DNA of 64,000 bases, taken from the NCBI RefSeq assembly GCF_009363075.1, contig NZ_CP045293.1, positions 5,078,501 through 5,142,500 of the forward strand, read 5' to 3'. A program made the position numbers and the translations under genes. This document shows, one piece after another, positions 15,901 to 23,352 of this stretch. Positions within the stretch are counted from its first letter, which is position 1. Each line of letters begins with the position of its first letter. The notes under the pieces were generated by a model. The model was not told the origin of the DNA. It did not search any database and saw only the letters and a program-made list of their open reading frames with translations. Source of the DNA: Paenibacillus guangzhouensis. Lineage in GTDB: Bacteria > Bacillota > Bacilli > Paenibacillales > Paenibacillaceae.

Positions 15901-18578
15901 TAGCTGATCTCTTTTTCCTCTGGTGTATATCCAGGGACGGTTTCAGCTGTTAGCTTGATTTTCTCGCCTGTCACGCCTTTTTTATCAACTGGTGCATGAA
16001 GCACTTTGTTAGTGCCTCTCTCCACATACTTCACTTTCACGGTTTGCTCATTGGCTGTGTAATAGAAGACATGGCCTTGATCTGCATTCGCTGTAAAAGT
16101 AAAGTCAAACTTCGCCTCTTCAGGTGTATATCCCTCGATTGAAGCTGGCTTCAACTCAACAGTCTTGCCTGTTACGCCAGCGATTTTAATAGACTCTACT
16201 AACTCTTTATTCGTACCTTTTTCAAGATATTTCACAATCGCCGTTTGGTTCCCCGCAGAGTAGTAGAAAATCACTTCTTGCTTAACATCTGCATTAAATT
16301 TATAATCGATGATTTCTTGTTCAGCGGTATAACCTGCGATTTGCTTGGCTTGCAATGCAATCGATTGCCCTGTTTTTCCGTCTTTTACAACGGAATTAAC
16401 CAGATCTTTTTTCGTTTCCTTATCCACGTATCTAACCGTTACCGATTGCTTTTTAGCTGTATAGTAGATAACTGTTTCTTGTTTCGCTTCTGCACTAAAT
16501 GTATAATCAACCGTTGCCTTATCAGCAGTATACCCTGCAATTGGGTCTGCCTGAAGCGTAATTGTCTTGCCTGTAGCTCCTTCTTTTACGACAGCATCCT
16601 TTAACTCTTCTTTTGTGTCCTTATCTACATATTTCACTGTTACAGACTGCTTATCAGCTGTGTAATAGAAGGTATATTTTTGGTCTTTCGCAGCTGTAAA
16701 GGTATAAGTGTCACTTGATTTCTCAGCCGTGTACCCTGGGATTGGTTTCGCATTCAGCGTAACTTTTTGTCCTGTAATACCCTCTTCCACGGATGTACCA
16801 AGTTCCTTGTTCGTTCCTTGTTCAACATAGAATACCGTTACACTCTGCTCAGCAGCCTCGTAGTTAAATGTTACAGTAACGTCTTTCTTCGGCATTGAGC
16901 CTGTCACTTGATCGCCCGTTACCGTCAATCCGCTATCCGCGCTGAGCGTCACGTTCTTCAGCTTATAGCCATCAAACGCTTTGCCTTTTACATCTATAGA
17001 CTCATCTTGTAGTTTTTTCTCTTCTAAGGCTTTGTCGAGCTCAACATCTCCGGCTTTGTATTCTACTTTGAAGTTATATGGAGCCTTCGCATATCCGAAC
17101 CAAACGATTGGGTTAGGCTCGCTATAAGTTAGTGTTACATCCTGCGGGCTATTGCCCTTTTTCAGAACATAATCTCCCATATCCTTAGCTGGAACAGAAT
17201 ACTTCTTATTAATATCCAGCGCGTCACTGCCGTTTTGTTTAAACGGTTCGCTATATAATTGCGCTGCAAGATCTGGCCTTTCAACCGCAACGCCATCTTC
17301 GTTAATCGGAGCGCCATCCGCGTTGACGAGATAACCTTTGACCAAGATCGAACCTTTACCAAAGCTTACTTTCGGTACTTCGAAATCTTTGGATGTTGGT
17401 TTGCCATTAACATCATCATAACTCATCGTTGTCTTGCCATTGGTTGGATACAATGTATTCGGATCCGGATTCTTGCTTGCATCCAACTTCACTGTGTATG
17501 TCATGGTTGCTGGCGTGCCTTCGACAATGTTGCCGATTTCCCAAGTAATTGTCTCGCTAGTTGCGTCCCACTTCGTTGTCCCTTGCGAAACATCAGGTCC
17601 TTTGGTCTTATCGAACATCGCGCCCATTGGGTCAGTTACAATCGCTTTTTGTGCTGCATAAGAAATTTTACTGGATAATTCCGTGAATACTTTTTCTAAT
17701 TCAGAGCTGCTAGATGCGTAGTAACCGCGATTCTGACTGTATCTCAGTACGTTTGTCGCATTGCTATTGTTCCCTACTTCTAGTCCGATAGAATAAATGT
17801 CAAATTTTTGATCATGTGCTAATTTAGCCTCTGATACTGTGCCAATACCATTATTATCAACCCAATATTTATTTTTTCCTGAACCTATCGAATATTCATA
17901 ATCATTCAGGTAATAATCATTTCCATATCCAATGATTTTCCCATAATTAAACTCTTGAAGTGCTTTAGTAAAAGAATTACCCACAGGCGATGCATAGTCT
18001 ACTACTTTAGAAGCCTTATAGCTGTATGTTGGTTCTCCATCGCTCAAAAGAACAATGACTTTATTTTCTGCGGTACTTTTCTTCAGAAGTTCACTTGCAC
18101 TATGAATCCCTGCTTGAATATTTGTACCACCATCAGCCTTAATATTCCCGATTGCAGTCTTTAGTGCTTCCTTTTCGCCAACACCCTTAAAATCCGATAC
18201 ATTGGTTACGTCTCCCGAAAAAGATACAGCAGCAATTCTTGTCGCCGAATCTTTGACAAGCAATCGATCGACGAAACTCTTCGCTGATTCAATCGCTTTG
18301 GTCATCCGCGTACCTTTCATACTACCGGACCGGTCAATGACCAACACCACGTCCGAACTGCTCTTGATGTTCTTCCCTTCTACCGTCAGGGTCACTTTCC
18401 ATTCCCCTGGGGTTCCTGTCGGCTCCGCTTTCTTGGTCAGATTAACCGCACCAGGATTCGGCCATACGAGATCGTTCGAACCCGCTGCAGAACTCGCCGG
18501 TATCGTGCCGGGAATGAATCCTGTCAATACGGACACGATGAATAACCACGTGACTACAAGTCTAAATCCTCGTCTCAT
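12990..18578 (-). CDS. VMSP-type surface adhesin: vWFA, 15 MucBP-like repeats, PLPPVP linker, three SLH domains
   Basis: A 1862-residue cell-surface protein. A signal peptide (about 1-32) is followed by a von Willebrand A domain with an intact MIDAS motif (Asp82, Ser84, Ser86 in IDRSGSMKG). About 15 MucBP-like repeats of roughly 67 residues fill 576-1610. A Pro-rich linker holds three PLPPVP motifs (about 1626-1642), and three SLH domains (about 1650-1840) anchor it to pyruvylated wall polymer. The ATG follows AGGAGG. This order matches VMSP, the PPEP-2 substrate of P. alvei. Cleavage in the linker would free the whole adhesive part from its anchor. A candidate c-di-GMP riboswitch lies in its leader. 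Confidence 0.93.
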   Translation of the reverse strand: MRRGFRLVVTWLFIVSVLTGFIPGTIPASSAAGSNDLVWPNPGAVNLTKKAEPTGTPGEWKVTLTVEGKNIKSSSDVVLVIDRSGSMKGTRMTKAIESAKSFVDRLLVKDSATRIAAVSFSGDVTNVSDFKGVGEKEALKTAIGNIKADGGTNIQAGIHSASELLKKSTAENKVIVLLSDGEPTYSYKASKVVDYASPVGNSFTKALQEFNYGKIIGYGNDYYLNDYEYSIGSGKNKYWVDNNGIGTVSEAKLAHDQKFDIYSIGLEVGNNSNATNVLRYSQNRGYYASSSSELEKVFTELSSKISYAAQKAIVTDPMGAMFDKTKGPDVSQGTTKWDATSETITWEIGNIVEGTPATMTYTVKLDASKNPDPNTLYPTNGKTTMSYDDVNGKPTSKDFEVPKVSFGKGSILVKGYLVNADGAPINEDGVAVERPDLAAQLYSEPFKQNGSDALDINKKYSVPAKDMGDYVLKKGNSPQDVTLTYSEPNPIVWFGYAKAPYNFKVEYKAGDVELDKALEEKKLQDESIDVKGKAFDGYKLKNVTLSADSGLTVTGDQVTGSMPKKDVTVTFNYEAAEQSVTVFYVEQGTNKELGTSVEEGITGQKVTLNAKPIPGYTAEKSSDTYTFTAAKDQKYTFYYTADKQSVTVKYVDKDTKEELKDAVVKEGATGKTITLQADPIAGYTADKATVDYTFSAEAKQETVIYYTAKKQSVTVRYVDKETKKDLVNSVVKDGKTGQSIALQAKQIAGYTAEQEIIDYKFNADVKQEVIFYYSAGNQTAIVKYLEKGTNKELVESIKIAGVTGKTVELKPASIEGYTPEEAKFDFTFTANADQGHVFYYTANEQTVKVKYVERGTNKVLHAPVDKKGVTGEKIKLTAETVPGYTPEEKEISYTYTAEPGQEQIFYYTADEQTVMVKYLEKGTDKPLQEATKVDGVTGKTTTIKALEIPGYTAEQGTIEYTFTANAKQEVTFYYTAAKQTVKVKYLEKGTDKPLQEATKVDGVTGKTTTITALAIPGYTAEQGTIEYTFTANAKQEVTFYYTAAKQTVKVKYLEKGTDKPLQEATKVDGVTGKTTTITALAIPGYTAEQGTIEYTFTASADQEVVFYYTADKQSVTVKYLEKGTNKSLQESTSANGVAGQTVTLTALEVPGYTAEQGTIEYTFNTNETQEAVFYYTANKQTVIVKYLEKGTNKQLQEATSADGVAGQTATITALEIPGYTAEQGTIEYTFNTNETQEAVFYYTANKQTVKVKYLEKGTDKPLQEATNVDGVTGKTTTITALAIPGYTVEQGTIEYTFTADAAQEAIFYYTKDAVVPKRTLLVKYLEQGTENVLASEKLLEDIADGEMIKSVFVEGFTAVIEEWKYEIANGNQQTHTFFYTKNDVPAEKRTVTVNYVDRETDLPLQDPTTHEGEVGKNLHLVAKTISVSDAVYLPENFEFEYPVTAEELQQYTFYYNKGNVEDLQKVTVHHVYVDGDKKVELNVEVKEGKTGTTITIKPEPITKDGITYKPEQPEYTYTFTDKPDQTLEIRYVKVNTPVEKDHNVTVKYLEKGTNKELATASSVTGKAGVTVKLNAAPVVGYTAEKAQQDYTFTDQEGQTLTFFYTKNTTTPPVDPTGPSTPSTTTPLPPVPLPPVPPLPPVPPQLEKDKHFNYINGYPDGMIKPENLISREEVAAIFYRLMDDESRNEYMKQISSYKDVEQKRWSSKHIATMENAGIITGYQDGSFKPSQQITRAEFAAIASRFDKLDEKKNEMFTDIKGHWAEKYIVSAANKGWIKGYDDNTFKPNQYITRAEAMAFINSVLNRKVKVKGIHEDAKMWPDNSVNKWYYTDVIEATNYHGYTRNEDDTETWNEIKPKHVYPE
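13653..13703 (-). other. Three PLPPVP protease sites in the VMSP linker
   Basis: The codons read PLPPVP at 13686-13703, 13671-13688 (sharing one Pro) and 13653-13670. PPEP-2 is known to cut PLP-PVP. All three lie between the last MucBP-like repeat and the first SLH domain. Confidence 0.9.
14600..15840 (-). repeat. Tandem 201-bp coding repeats in the VMSP gene
   Basis: Six to seven adjacent MucBP-like units keep an exact 201-bp period; for example the TTCAAGGTA-type block recurs at about 14814, 15015, 15216, 15418, 15619 and 15820. Units at 15418-15820 are almost identical in DNA, so recent duplication and copy-number change are likely. Outer repeats are much more diverged. Confidence 0.85.
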
Positions 18579-18621
18579 GTCTACCTCCTATGAATTTATA
18601 ATCTCAGCTCCTTGGAAACGC

Positions 18622-18663
18622 AAAAAGTCCGACTGCAATAACGTCTGTTAACTGCAGCCGGAC
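18622..18663 (-). terminator. Riboswitch-overlapping terminator in the VMSP leader
   Basis: On the reverse strand GTCCGGCTGCAGT (18651-18663) pairs with ATTGCAGTCGGAC (18627-18639), with G-U pairs, and TTTTT follows. The 5' arm contains the last bases of the candidate aptamer, so aptamer folding and termination exclude each other. Confidence 0.85.
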
Positions 18664-18729
18664 GATCATAAGTCAAAGACCCGTAGACTCCGAAGCTTTG
18701 CGACCTAACCTTTCGATTAGTGTGCCGAA
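18654..18729 (-). promoter_or_regulatory. Candidate c-di-GMP-I riboswitch in the VMSP leader (ON type)
   Basis: On the reverse strand: CGGCACAC, the hairpin CTAATC-GAAA-GGTTAG, GTCGCAAAGC, CGGAGTCTAC, then GATCGTCCGGCTGC. This is the GEMM-I order, with GGCAC in place of GGCAA, a GNRA loop, and the specificity guanine retained. The 3' end overlaps the terminator 5' arm. It is more diverged than the three PPEP copies, so a covariance-model search is needed for certainty. Confidence 0.72.
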
Positions 18730-18804
18730 ATATAAAATTCTTGTAGTTGCAGATGGACATATGTAGGTCTTAAGTAGGATAAAGGAACTATTTACATTGA
18801 CTAA

Positions 18805-18833
18805 TATATGTCACGATCAGGCGCAAAGTCAAT
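18805..18833 (-). promoter_or_regulatory. Probable SigA promoter of the VMSP gene
   Basis: The reverse strand reads TTGACT (18828-18833), 17 bases, then CATATA (18805-18810), or TATATT at 19 bases. Transcription would start about 65 bases before the candidate aptamer and 220 bases before the start codon. Confidence 0.55.
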
Positions 18834-18888
18834 TGATTTTGAAATTATTGAATCTAAAGTTATTTTAAACTAACGGTGTTCTTGTTGG

Positions 18889-18918
18889 TTGACTCATCCA
18901 AATGAAATTGCATATACT
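18889..18918 (+). promoter_or_regulatory. SigA promoter of the ABC-F leader
   Basis: TTGACT (18889-18894), 18-base spacer, TATACT (18913-18918). The next ATG with a ribosome binding site is the 13-residue leader peptide at 18962. Confidence 0.7.
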
Positions 18919-18961
18919 ATAGAAGTAACAACTAAAATGAATTGCATGAGGTGGAAAGGAT

Positions 18962-19003
18962 ATGGAAATTTTGTCGACTGTTCTTAGAAGAGATTTACCT
19001 TAA
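18962..19003 (+). CDS. Leader peptide of the ABC-F gene (MEILSTVLRRDLP)
   Basis: A 13-codon reading frame behind AAAGGAT, about 240 bases before the ABC-F start. It covers ACTGTTCTT (18977-18985), one arm of a leader stem. Short leader peptides of this kind control ribosome-protection ABC-F and erm genes by drug-induced ribosome stalling. It is too short for gene finders. Confidence 0.65.
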   Translation: MEILSTVLRRDLP

Positions 19004-19130
19004 CACGGGAGAAGTCTGCCCATTTTTACCGTTAAGCGAATCGAAGAACAGTAGATAAAAAGCCAATCCCTTTCTTACGAAACGAAACCGATATAATCGT
19101 AGGCAAGGTGTATTCACCTTGTCTTTTTTG
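18977..19130 (+). promoter_or_regulatory. Transcription attenuator of the ABC-F gene
   Basis: ACTGTTCTT (18977-18985) is complementary over nine bases to AAGAACAGT (19044-19052). A terminator follows: CAAGGTG, loop TATT, CACCTTG (19104-19121) then TCTTTTTT. A ribosome paused on the leader peptide would open the first stem and change the downstream fold. I could not identify a full antiterminator by eye. Confidence 0.65.
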
Positions 19131-19246
19131 TATATATCATCAAGAAAAAACAACGATAATTTCGTTCATACCACAACAGAAGAGGGCCTACTCTGCTGTT
19201 CTCTCGATTCAGCCGCATCAGCTCAATTGAAGAGGAGAGAACAACC

Positions 19247-20797
19247 ATGAGTTTATTAAGTATTGAAGAAGTTACCCATATGTACGGAGATAAATTGAAT
19301 TTTCGGGAGATCAGCTTCCGCCTGCTGCGCGGAGAGCATGTCGGTCTCGTCGGTGGTAATGGCGCCGGGAAGTCCACCCTGCTCCGTCTGCTCGCAGGCG
19401 AGATCTTGCCGGATGCTGGCCGCATCGATTGGATGCCGCAGGTCAAGGTCGGCTATCTGCAGCAGCACATCCACCTGCAGCCCGGTATGACAATCGCAGC
19501 CTATCTGCAGAGCGCATTCGCGCATTTGTATGCGATCGAGCGGCGTATGATCGAACTCGCCGAGTCCATGGCCGAAGCAGGCGATCAGCTCGATGCCCTA
19601 CTAAGGCAATATGGCGAGATGCAGCATCAGCTTGAATCGTCGGATTTCTACCAGCTTCAAGGCCGCGTGGAAGAGGTCGCTGCTGGCCTTGGCATCCTAG
19701 ACCTCGGCCTGGAACGCGACGTCAGCAAGCTTAGCGGCGGCCAACGGACGAAGCTCCTGCTCGGCAAGCTGCTGCTCGAAGAGCCGGATGTACTGCTCCT
19801 CGACGAGCCGACGAACTATCTGGACGACGCGCATATCGCATGGCTGACAGGATATTTGAAGAGCTATGAGCATGCTTTTATCGTCGTGTCCCACGATGAA
19901 CATTTCCTGAATGAGATCACGACGATCATCTATCATCTCGAACATCAGACCTTGCGACGCTATCCGGGCAATTACAACCATTTTCTGAAAAGCCATGAAC
20001 TAAGCCGACTGCAATTGCAGCAGACCTATGATCGGCAGCAGCAAGAGATCACAAGACTGGAAGGGTTCATCAATAAAAATCGCATCCGTAAAGCCAAGCA
20101 GGCAAAAAGCCGGGAGAAGGCGCTCGCGCGAATCGACCGTATCGACAAACCAACAAACGGGCCTCAGCCGCGATTCAGCTTCGAGGTACGCCAGAATCCC
20201 GTCACCCACGTCATTACAGCCAAAGGGATACAAATCGGCTACTCGACACCGCTCATCGCGCCCGTCAATCTGGAAGTGAAACGCGGGGACAAAATCGCGA
20301 TCATCGGGCACAACGGCATCGGAAAATCGACAATGCTGCGCACCTTGCTCGGATTGATGCCGCTAATGAATGGCACGCTGCAGATCGGGGATAACGTAAA
20401 AGCCGCCTATTTCGCACAGGAGAACATCGCTTCCGACCAGACGCCGCTAGAACGGCTATTAGCCTTCCGGACGGACCTGACGCAGCAGCAGATTCGCAAG
20501 ATGCTCGCGATGCCGGGCCTAACGGAGAAGCATATCCGGCAACCGCTGCGCCATTTGAGCGGCGGCGAGCAAGCTAAGGTACGCCTCTGCGAGCTGATGC
20601 TCACAGAGAGCAATGTGCTTGTGCTCGATGAGCCGACGAACCATCTGGATGTACGGTCGAAGGATGCTTTTCGCGAGGCGTTAAAGGCTTATCCGGGCAC
20701 AATCCTGCTCGTATCCCATGAACCGGAGTTCTACAAAGATTGGGTGACGCACGTATGGCGTGTCGAAGATTGGTGCCGAGGTGCAATCAAGACGTAA
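19247..20797 (+). CDS. ABC-F family ATPase (translation factor or ribosome protection)
   Basis: Two ABC ATPase domains in one soluble 516-residue chain, with no membrane part. Walker A motifs are GGNGAGKST and GHNGIGKST, signatures are LSGGQRTK and LSGGEQAK, and the Walker B stretches are LLLDEPTNYLD and LVLDEPTNHLD. The charged linker between them (about 245-300) is the part of ABC-F proteins that reaches the ribosomal P/E site. ABC-F members either assist stalled ribosomes or protect from MLS-type drugs. The leader peptide and attenuator argue for drug induction, but the sequence does not closely resemble VmlR, so the substrate class is open. Confidence 0.88.
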   Translation: MSLLSIEEVTHMYGDKLNFREISFRLLRGEHVGLVGGNGAGKSTLLRLLAGEILPDAGRIDWMPQVKVGYLQQHIHLQPGMTIAAYLQSAFAHLYAIERRMIELAESMAEAGDQLDALLRQYGEMQHQLESSDFYQLQGRVEEVAAGLGILDLGLERDVSKLSGGQRTKLLLGKLLLEEPDVLLLDEPTNYLDDAHIAWLTGYLKSYEHAFIVVSHDEHFLNEITTIIYHLEHQTLRRYPGNYNHFLKSHELSRLQLQQTYDRQQQEITRLEGFINKNRIRKAKQAKSREKALARIDRIDKPTNGPQPRFSFEVRQNPVTHVITAKGIQIGYSTPLIAPVNLEVKRGDKIAIIGHNGIGKSTMLRTLLGLMPLMNGTLQIGDNVKAAYFAQENIASDQTPLERLLAFRTDLTQQQIRKMLAMPGLTEKHIRQPLRHLSGGEQAKVRLCELMLTESNVLVLDEPTNHLDVRSKDAFREALKAYPGTILLVSHEPEFYKDWVTHVWRVEDWCRGAIKT

Positions 20798-20820
20798 TTG
20801 TCTCAGAAAAATAAAACAAG

Positions 20821-20873
20821 AAGAACCTGCAGGAATCCTTCGATATCGAAGGGTTCCTCACAGGTTCTTTTTT
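20821..20873. terminator. Terminator behind the ABC-F gene, shared with the convergent SRPBCC gene
   Basis: AAGAACCTG...CAGGTTCTT encloses an inner stem (AATCCTTCGAT/ATCGAAGGGTT) and is followed by a T-run on the plus strand and T-rich sequence on the minus strand. Confidence 0.85.
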
Positions 20874-20911
20874 CATGATCGCCGAAGGCTAGCTTGTCCA
20901 ATTATCACTGA

Positions 20912-21370
20912 TTACCAGCCGAAATCCATCGTCTCGCCTGTCTCGCAGAGCGTCTTCAAATTGCTCAATATCATCCACCATGAATTCTGCGTGCTATCGT
21001 AGGACGGATGTCCCTCTGTCCACTCGTCGTTGATCAACGTGAACTTCGTACATTGACCGACCGTCTCCAAGTTGAACGTCATTCTCGACTCTAACTCCGC
21101 ATGATTGTCACGGTAGGATGGACCTGCATGTTCTGTGCAGCTGAACGTCTTATAAGGCTCATAAGTAAGGACTTCACCGTATACGTGAACCGTCTCATCC
21201 CCTTCCGCCCCTGGCCCAATATAGGCATAACGGCTGCCAATTTCGAACGTAGACTCGAGCACACATCCGAAAAATAATTTACGCGTATTCTCCGGGACAA
21301 ATAGGGCATTCCATACCTGCTCCGGGGTTGCTTTGATATAAAATTCGTACTTCAAAGGGATTTCTCTCAT
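20912..21370 (-). CDS. SRPBCC (AHSA1/START-like) domain protein
   Basis: A 152-residue single-domain protein of the Bet v1/AHSA1 fold, which binds hydrophobic ligands in a cavity; its ligand is unknown. Family features are the N-terminal YIKATPEQVWNALF, the central TFEIGSRYAYIGPG and the C-terminal helix WWMILSNLKTLCETG. The start at 21370 has GGAGGAG at eight bases; a longer reading frame to 21538 has no such site and runs into the divergent AraC promoter. It stands head to head with an AraC-type regulator, which may control it. Confidence 0.85.
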   Translation of the reverse strand: MREIPLKYEFYIKATPEQVWNALFVPENTRKLFFGCVLESTFEIGSRYAYIGPGAEGDETVHVYGEVLTYEPYKTFSCTEHAGPSYRDNHAELESRMTFNLETVGQCTKFTLINDEWTEGHPSYDSTQNSWWMILSNLKTLCETGETMDFGW

Positions 21371-21518
21371 ACTCAAGGCTCCTCCTTCAGTCTCAGCAAT
21401 ACCTTCCAAACGCACAACTGTGCTAATATGATTATAAATCCCAACGATGCCCAAGTATTGTAAAAACGCGACATTATGATGCATCGCATATGGATGCGCA
21501 GAAAAGGAGCGGTATGTT

Positions 21519-22331
21519 ATGAAACCTGAAATGATCAAGCCCAGTATGGGCGTATTGAATTTATCCCGCGGCGCACATAAATTTCAACTGTCTAGGCATG
21601 AACCCTCCAGTGAAATTGCCGCATTCATCAAGCATTTCTGGATCGTCACCTGGGATCTAACCGAACAAGCTCCCTACCTGCAGGAAGTCGTGCCGAACCC
21701 CTGTGTCAATCTCGTCATCGAACCCAATCGAAGTGCGATCTTCGGTGCTGCGAAGCAGAAATACGCGCACTACTTAGAGGGGAAAGGCTGCGTATTCGGG
21801 GCTAAGTTCAAGCCGGGAGGGTTCTACCCTTTCATCAAGCAGCCCATCTCCACGCTTGCGAATCAACCGATGCGCGTTCAAGACGTATTCGATGTGGATA
21901 TTCATCAATTAGAGCACGAGCTACTTGCGCAAGCCCAGGAGTCCGACATGGTCCAACTCGCAGAGCAGTTCATTCGGCCAAAGCTCCCGCGGTGGGACGA
22001 CCAAATTACATTAATTAATGCAATCATCGACCGCGTACAGGAAGATCGCGAGATCACAAAGGTGGACGAAATTTGCGAACGGTTCCATCTAAATAAAAGA
22101 ACGCTGCAGCGTCTCTTCGACCAATATGTCGGCGTCAGCCCCAAATGGGTGATCCAGCTCTACCGTCTGCAAAATGCCGCCGAGACGATCGAACATCAGC
22201 CTCGTGTGGACTGGTCCGAGTTGTCTGTGGAGCTGGGGTATTATGACCAATCCCATTTCATTAAGGATTTTCGCGCCATTATCGGCAAGACGCCCGACGA
22301 GTACATCAAGGTACAGTGCGAAGAAAAATAA
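21519..22331 (+). CDS. AraC-family transcription regulator with DUF6597-type N-domain
   Basis: A 270-residue regulator. The N-terminal half (about 20-150, with FIKHFWIVTWDL and GAKFKPGGFYPF) is the sensor domain found in many AraC proteins of Bacillota. The two helix-turn-helix motifs lie at about 165-265, including the family end motif LGYYDQSHFIKDFRAIIGKTPDEY. The ATG lies nine bases after AAAGGAG. It diverges from the SRPBCC gene with 148 bases between, so autoregulation and control of that gene are the simplest guess. The inducer is unknown. Confidence 0.87.
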   Translation: MKPEMIKPSMGVLNLSRGAHKFQLSRHEPSSEIAAFIKHFWIVTWDLTEQAPYLQEVVPNPCVNLVIEPNRSAIFGAAKQKYAHYLEGKGCVFGAKFKPGGFYPFIKQPISTLANQPMRVQDVFDVDIHQLEHELLAQAQESDMVQLAEQFIRPKLPRWDDQITLINAIIDRVQEDREITKVDEICERFHLNKRTLQRLFDQYVGVSPKWVIQLYRLQNAAETIEHQPRVDWSELSVELGYYDQSHFIKDFRAIIGKTPDEYIKVQCEEK

Positions 22332-22334
22332 AAA

Positions 22335-22358
22335 AACCTTACTTCAAGAAGTAAGGTT
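22335..22358 (-). terminator. Terminator overlapping the last codons of the EamA gene
   Basis: ACCTTACTTC/GAAGTAAGGT stem (22336-22357) followed on the reverse strand by seven T. One arm is made of the last coding triplets and the stop codon of the gene it terminates. Confidence 0.8.
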
Positions 22359-23258
22359 AGGTGCCGCGGGTTCCTTGCGTTCCAGACTAATCCAGACCAG
22401 TCCTGTGGCCATGCATACAGCGCCGGCCAACTGCCAACCTGAGAACGATTCGCCGAAGAAGAGATATCCAGCCGTGACGGCTGACGCCGGTACTACATAA
22501 CGGAAGAAATTCGCGCGAGCCGCACCGACCTTGAACATACTCGCATTCCATACGACGAAGGCGATGACCGTGCAGATCAGCACGTTATACCCAATCGCGG
22601 TATAGTGTGTCGCTGACAAGGCGCTCCAGTCCACCTTGCCCCAAGAACCGAACGTGAACGGGAGCATGCCGATCGCGCCGAACAGAATCATCCATGTGCT
22701 CACCCGGAGTGCGGAATACTGCTTCATGATCGGCATGCAGGCTAGATTATAGAGTGCACCGAAGATACTCACCCCAAGCGCCAGGCCGTTGCCAATCATG
22801 TGGCTGGAAGACAGATCTAACCCTTCGCCCCCTCCCAGAATGATGAAACACACACCAAAAATCGCCGCGATGCCGCCGGTCACGAGACGCGAAGAAATTC
22901 GCTCCTTCATAAATAGCGGTCCGAACAACGCGGCGCAGATCGGCCAAGGCGCCACATTCAAGAGGGAAGCGTTCGCCAGCGTCGTATATTTGATCGAATA
23001 CATGACCGCAATCTCAAGTCCCGTTACCCCGAGAAGACCAATAACCGCAAGCTGCATGGCCACTTTCACGGGAATGCCGATACTTCCTTCCGTCACCTTC
23101 AGCAGCAGGAAGAAGAATGGCACAGCCAGCCCGAACCGAAGAAACGTGAACAGAATCGGATCGAACGTCTCCATCGCCTGCCTGGATACGCCGAAATTTG
23201 CTCCCCAAATGGCCGCTACGAGCGCCAGCCCAACGTAATGCACCCATTTCCTATCCAT
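22344..23258 (-). CDS. EamA/DMT-superfamily transporter
   Basis: About ten membrane helices in two repeated EamA halves, near 304 residues, as usual for drug/metabolite transporters of this class. The N-terminal ALVAAIWGANFGVSRQA and the second-half FFRYVVPASAVTAGYLFFGE are typical EamA words. I place the start at the ATG at 23258, behind GGGGGAG; the upstream ATG at 23285 has no ribosome binding site. Substrate unknown; it is probably a metabolite exporter. It converges on the AraC gene. Confidence 0.87.
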   Translation of the reverse strand: MDRKWVHYVGLALVAAIWGANFGVSRQAMETFDPILFTFLRFGLAVPFFFLLLKVTEGSIGIPVKVAMQLAVIGLLGVTGLEIAVMYSIKYTTLANASLLNVAPWPICAALFGPLFMKERISSRLVTGGIAAIFGVCFIILGGGEGLDLSSSHMIGNGLALGVSIFGALYNLACMPIMKQYSALRVSTWMILFGAIGMLPFTFGSWGKVDWSALSATHYTAIGYNVLICTVIAFVVWNASMFKVGAARANFFRYVVPASAVTAGYLFFGESFSGWQLAGAVCMATGLVWISLERKEPAAPNLTS

Positions 23259-23352
23259 ACCTGATAGCTCTCCCCCATCATCCATTCATTGACTGATCAC
23301 ATTCATCTACTATGCAGTGTGAGGGACAATGGGAGAAATTTCAATCATTTTC

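Noticed and set aside
20912-21538. Longer 208-residue start for the SRPBCC protein
   Set aside because: The extra 56 residues cross the divergent AraC promoter and have no ribosome binding site; GGAGGAG stands before the ATG at 21370.
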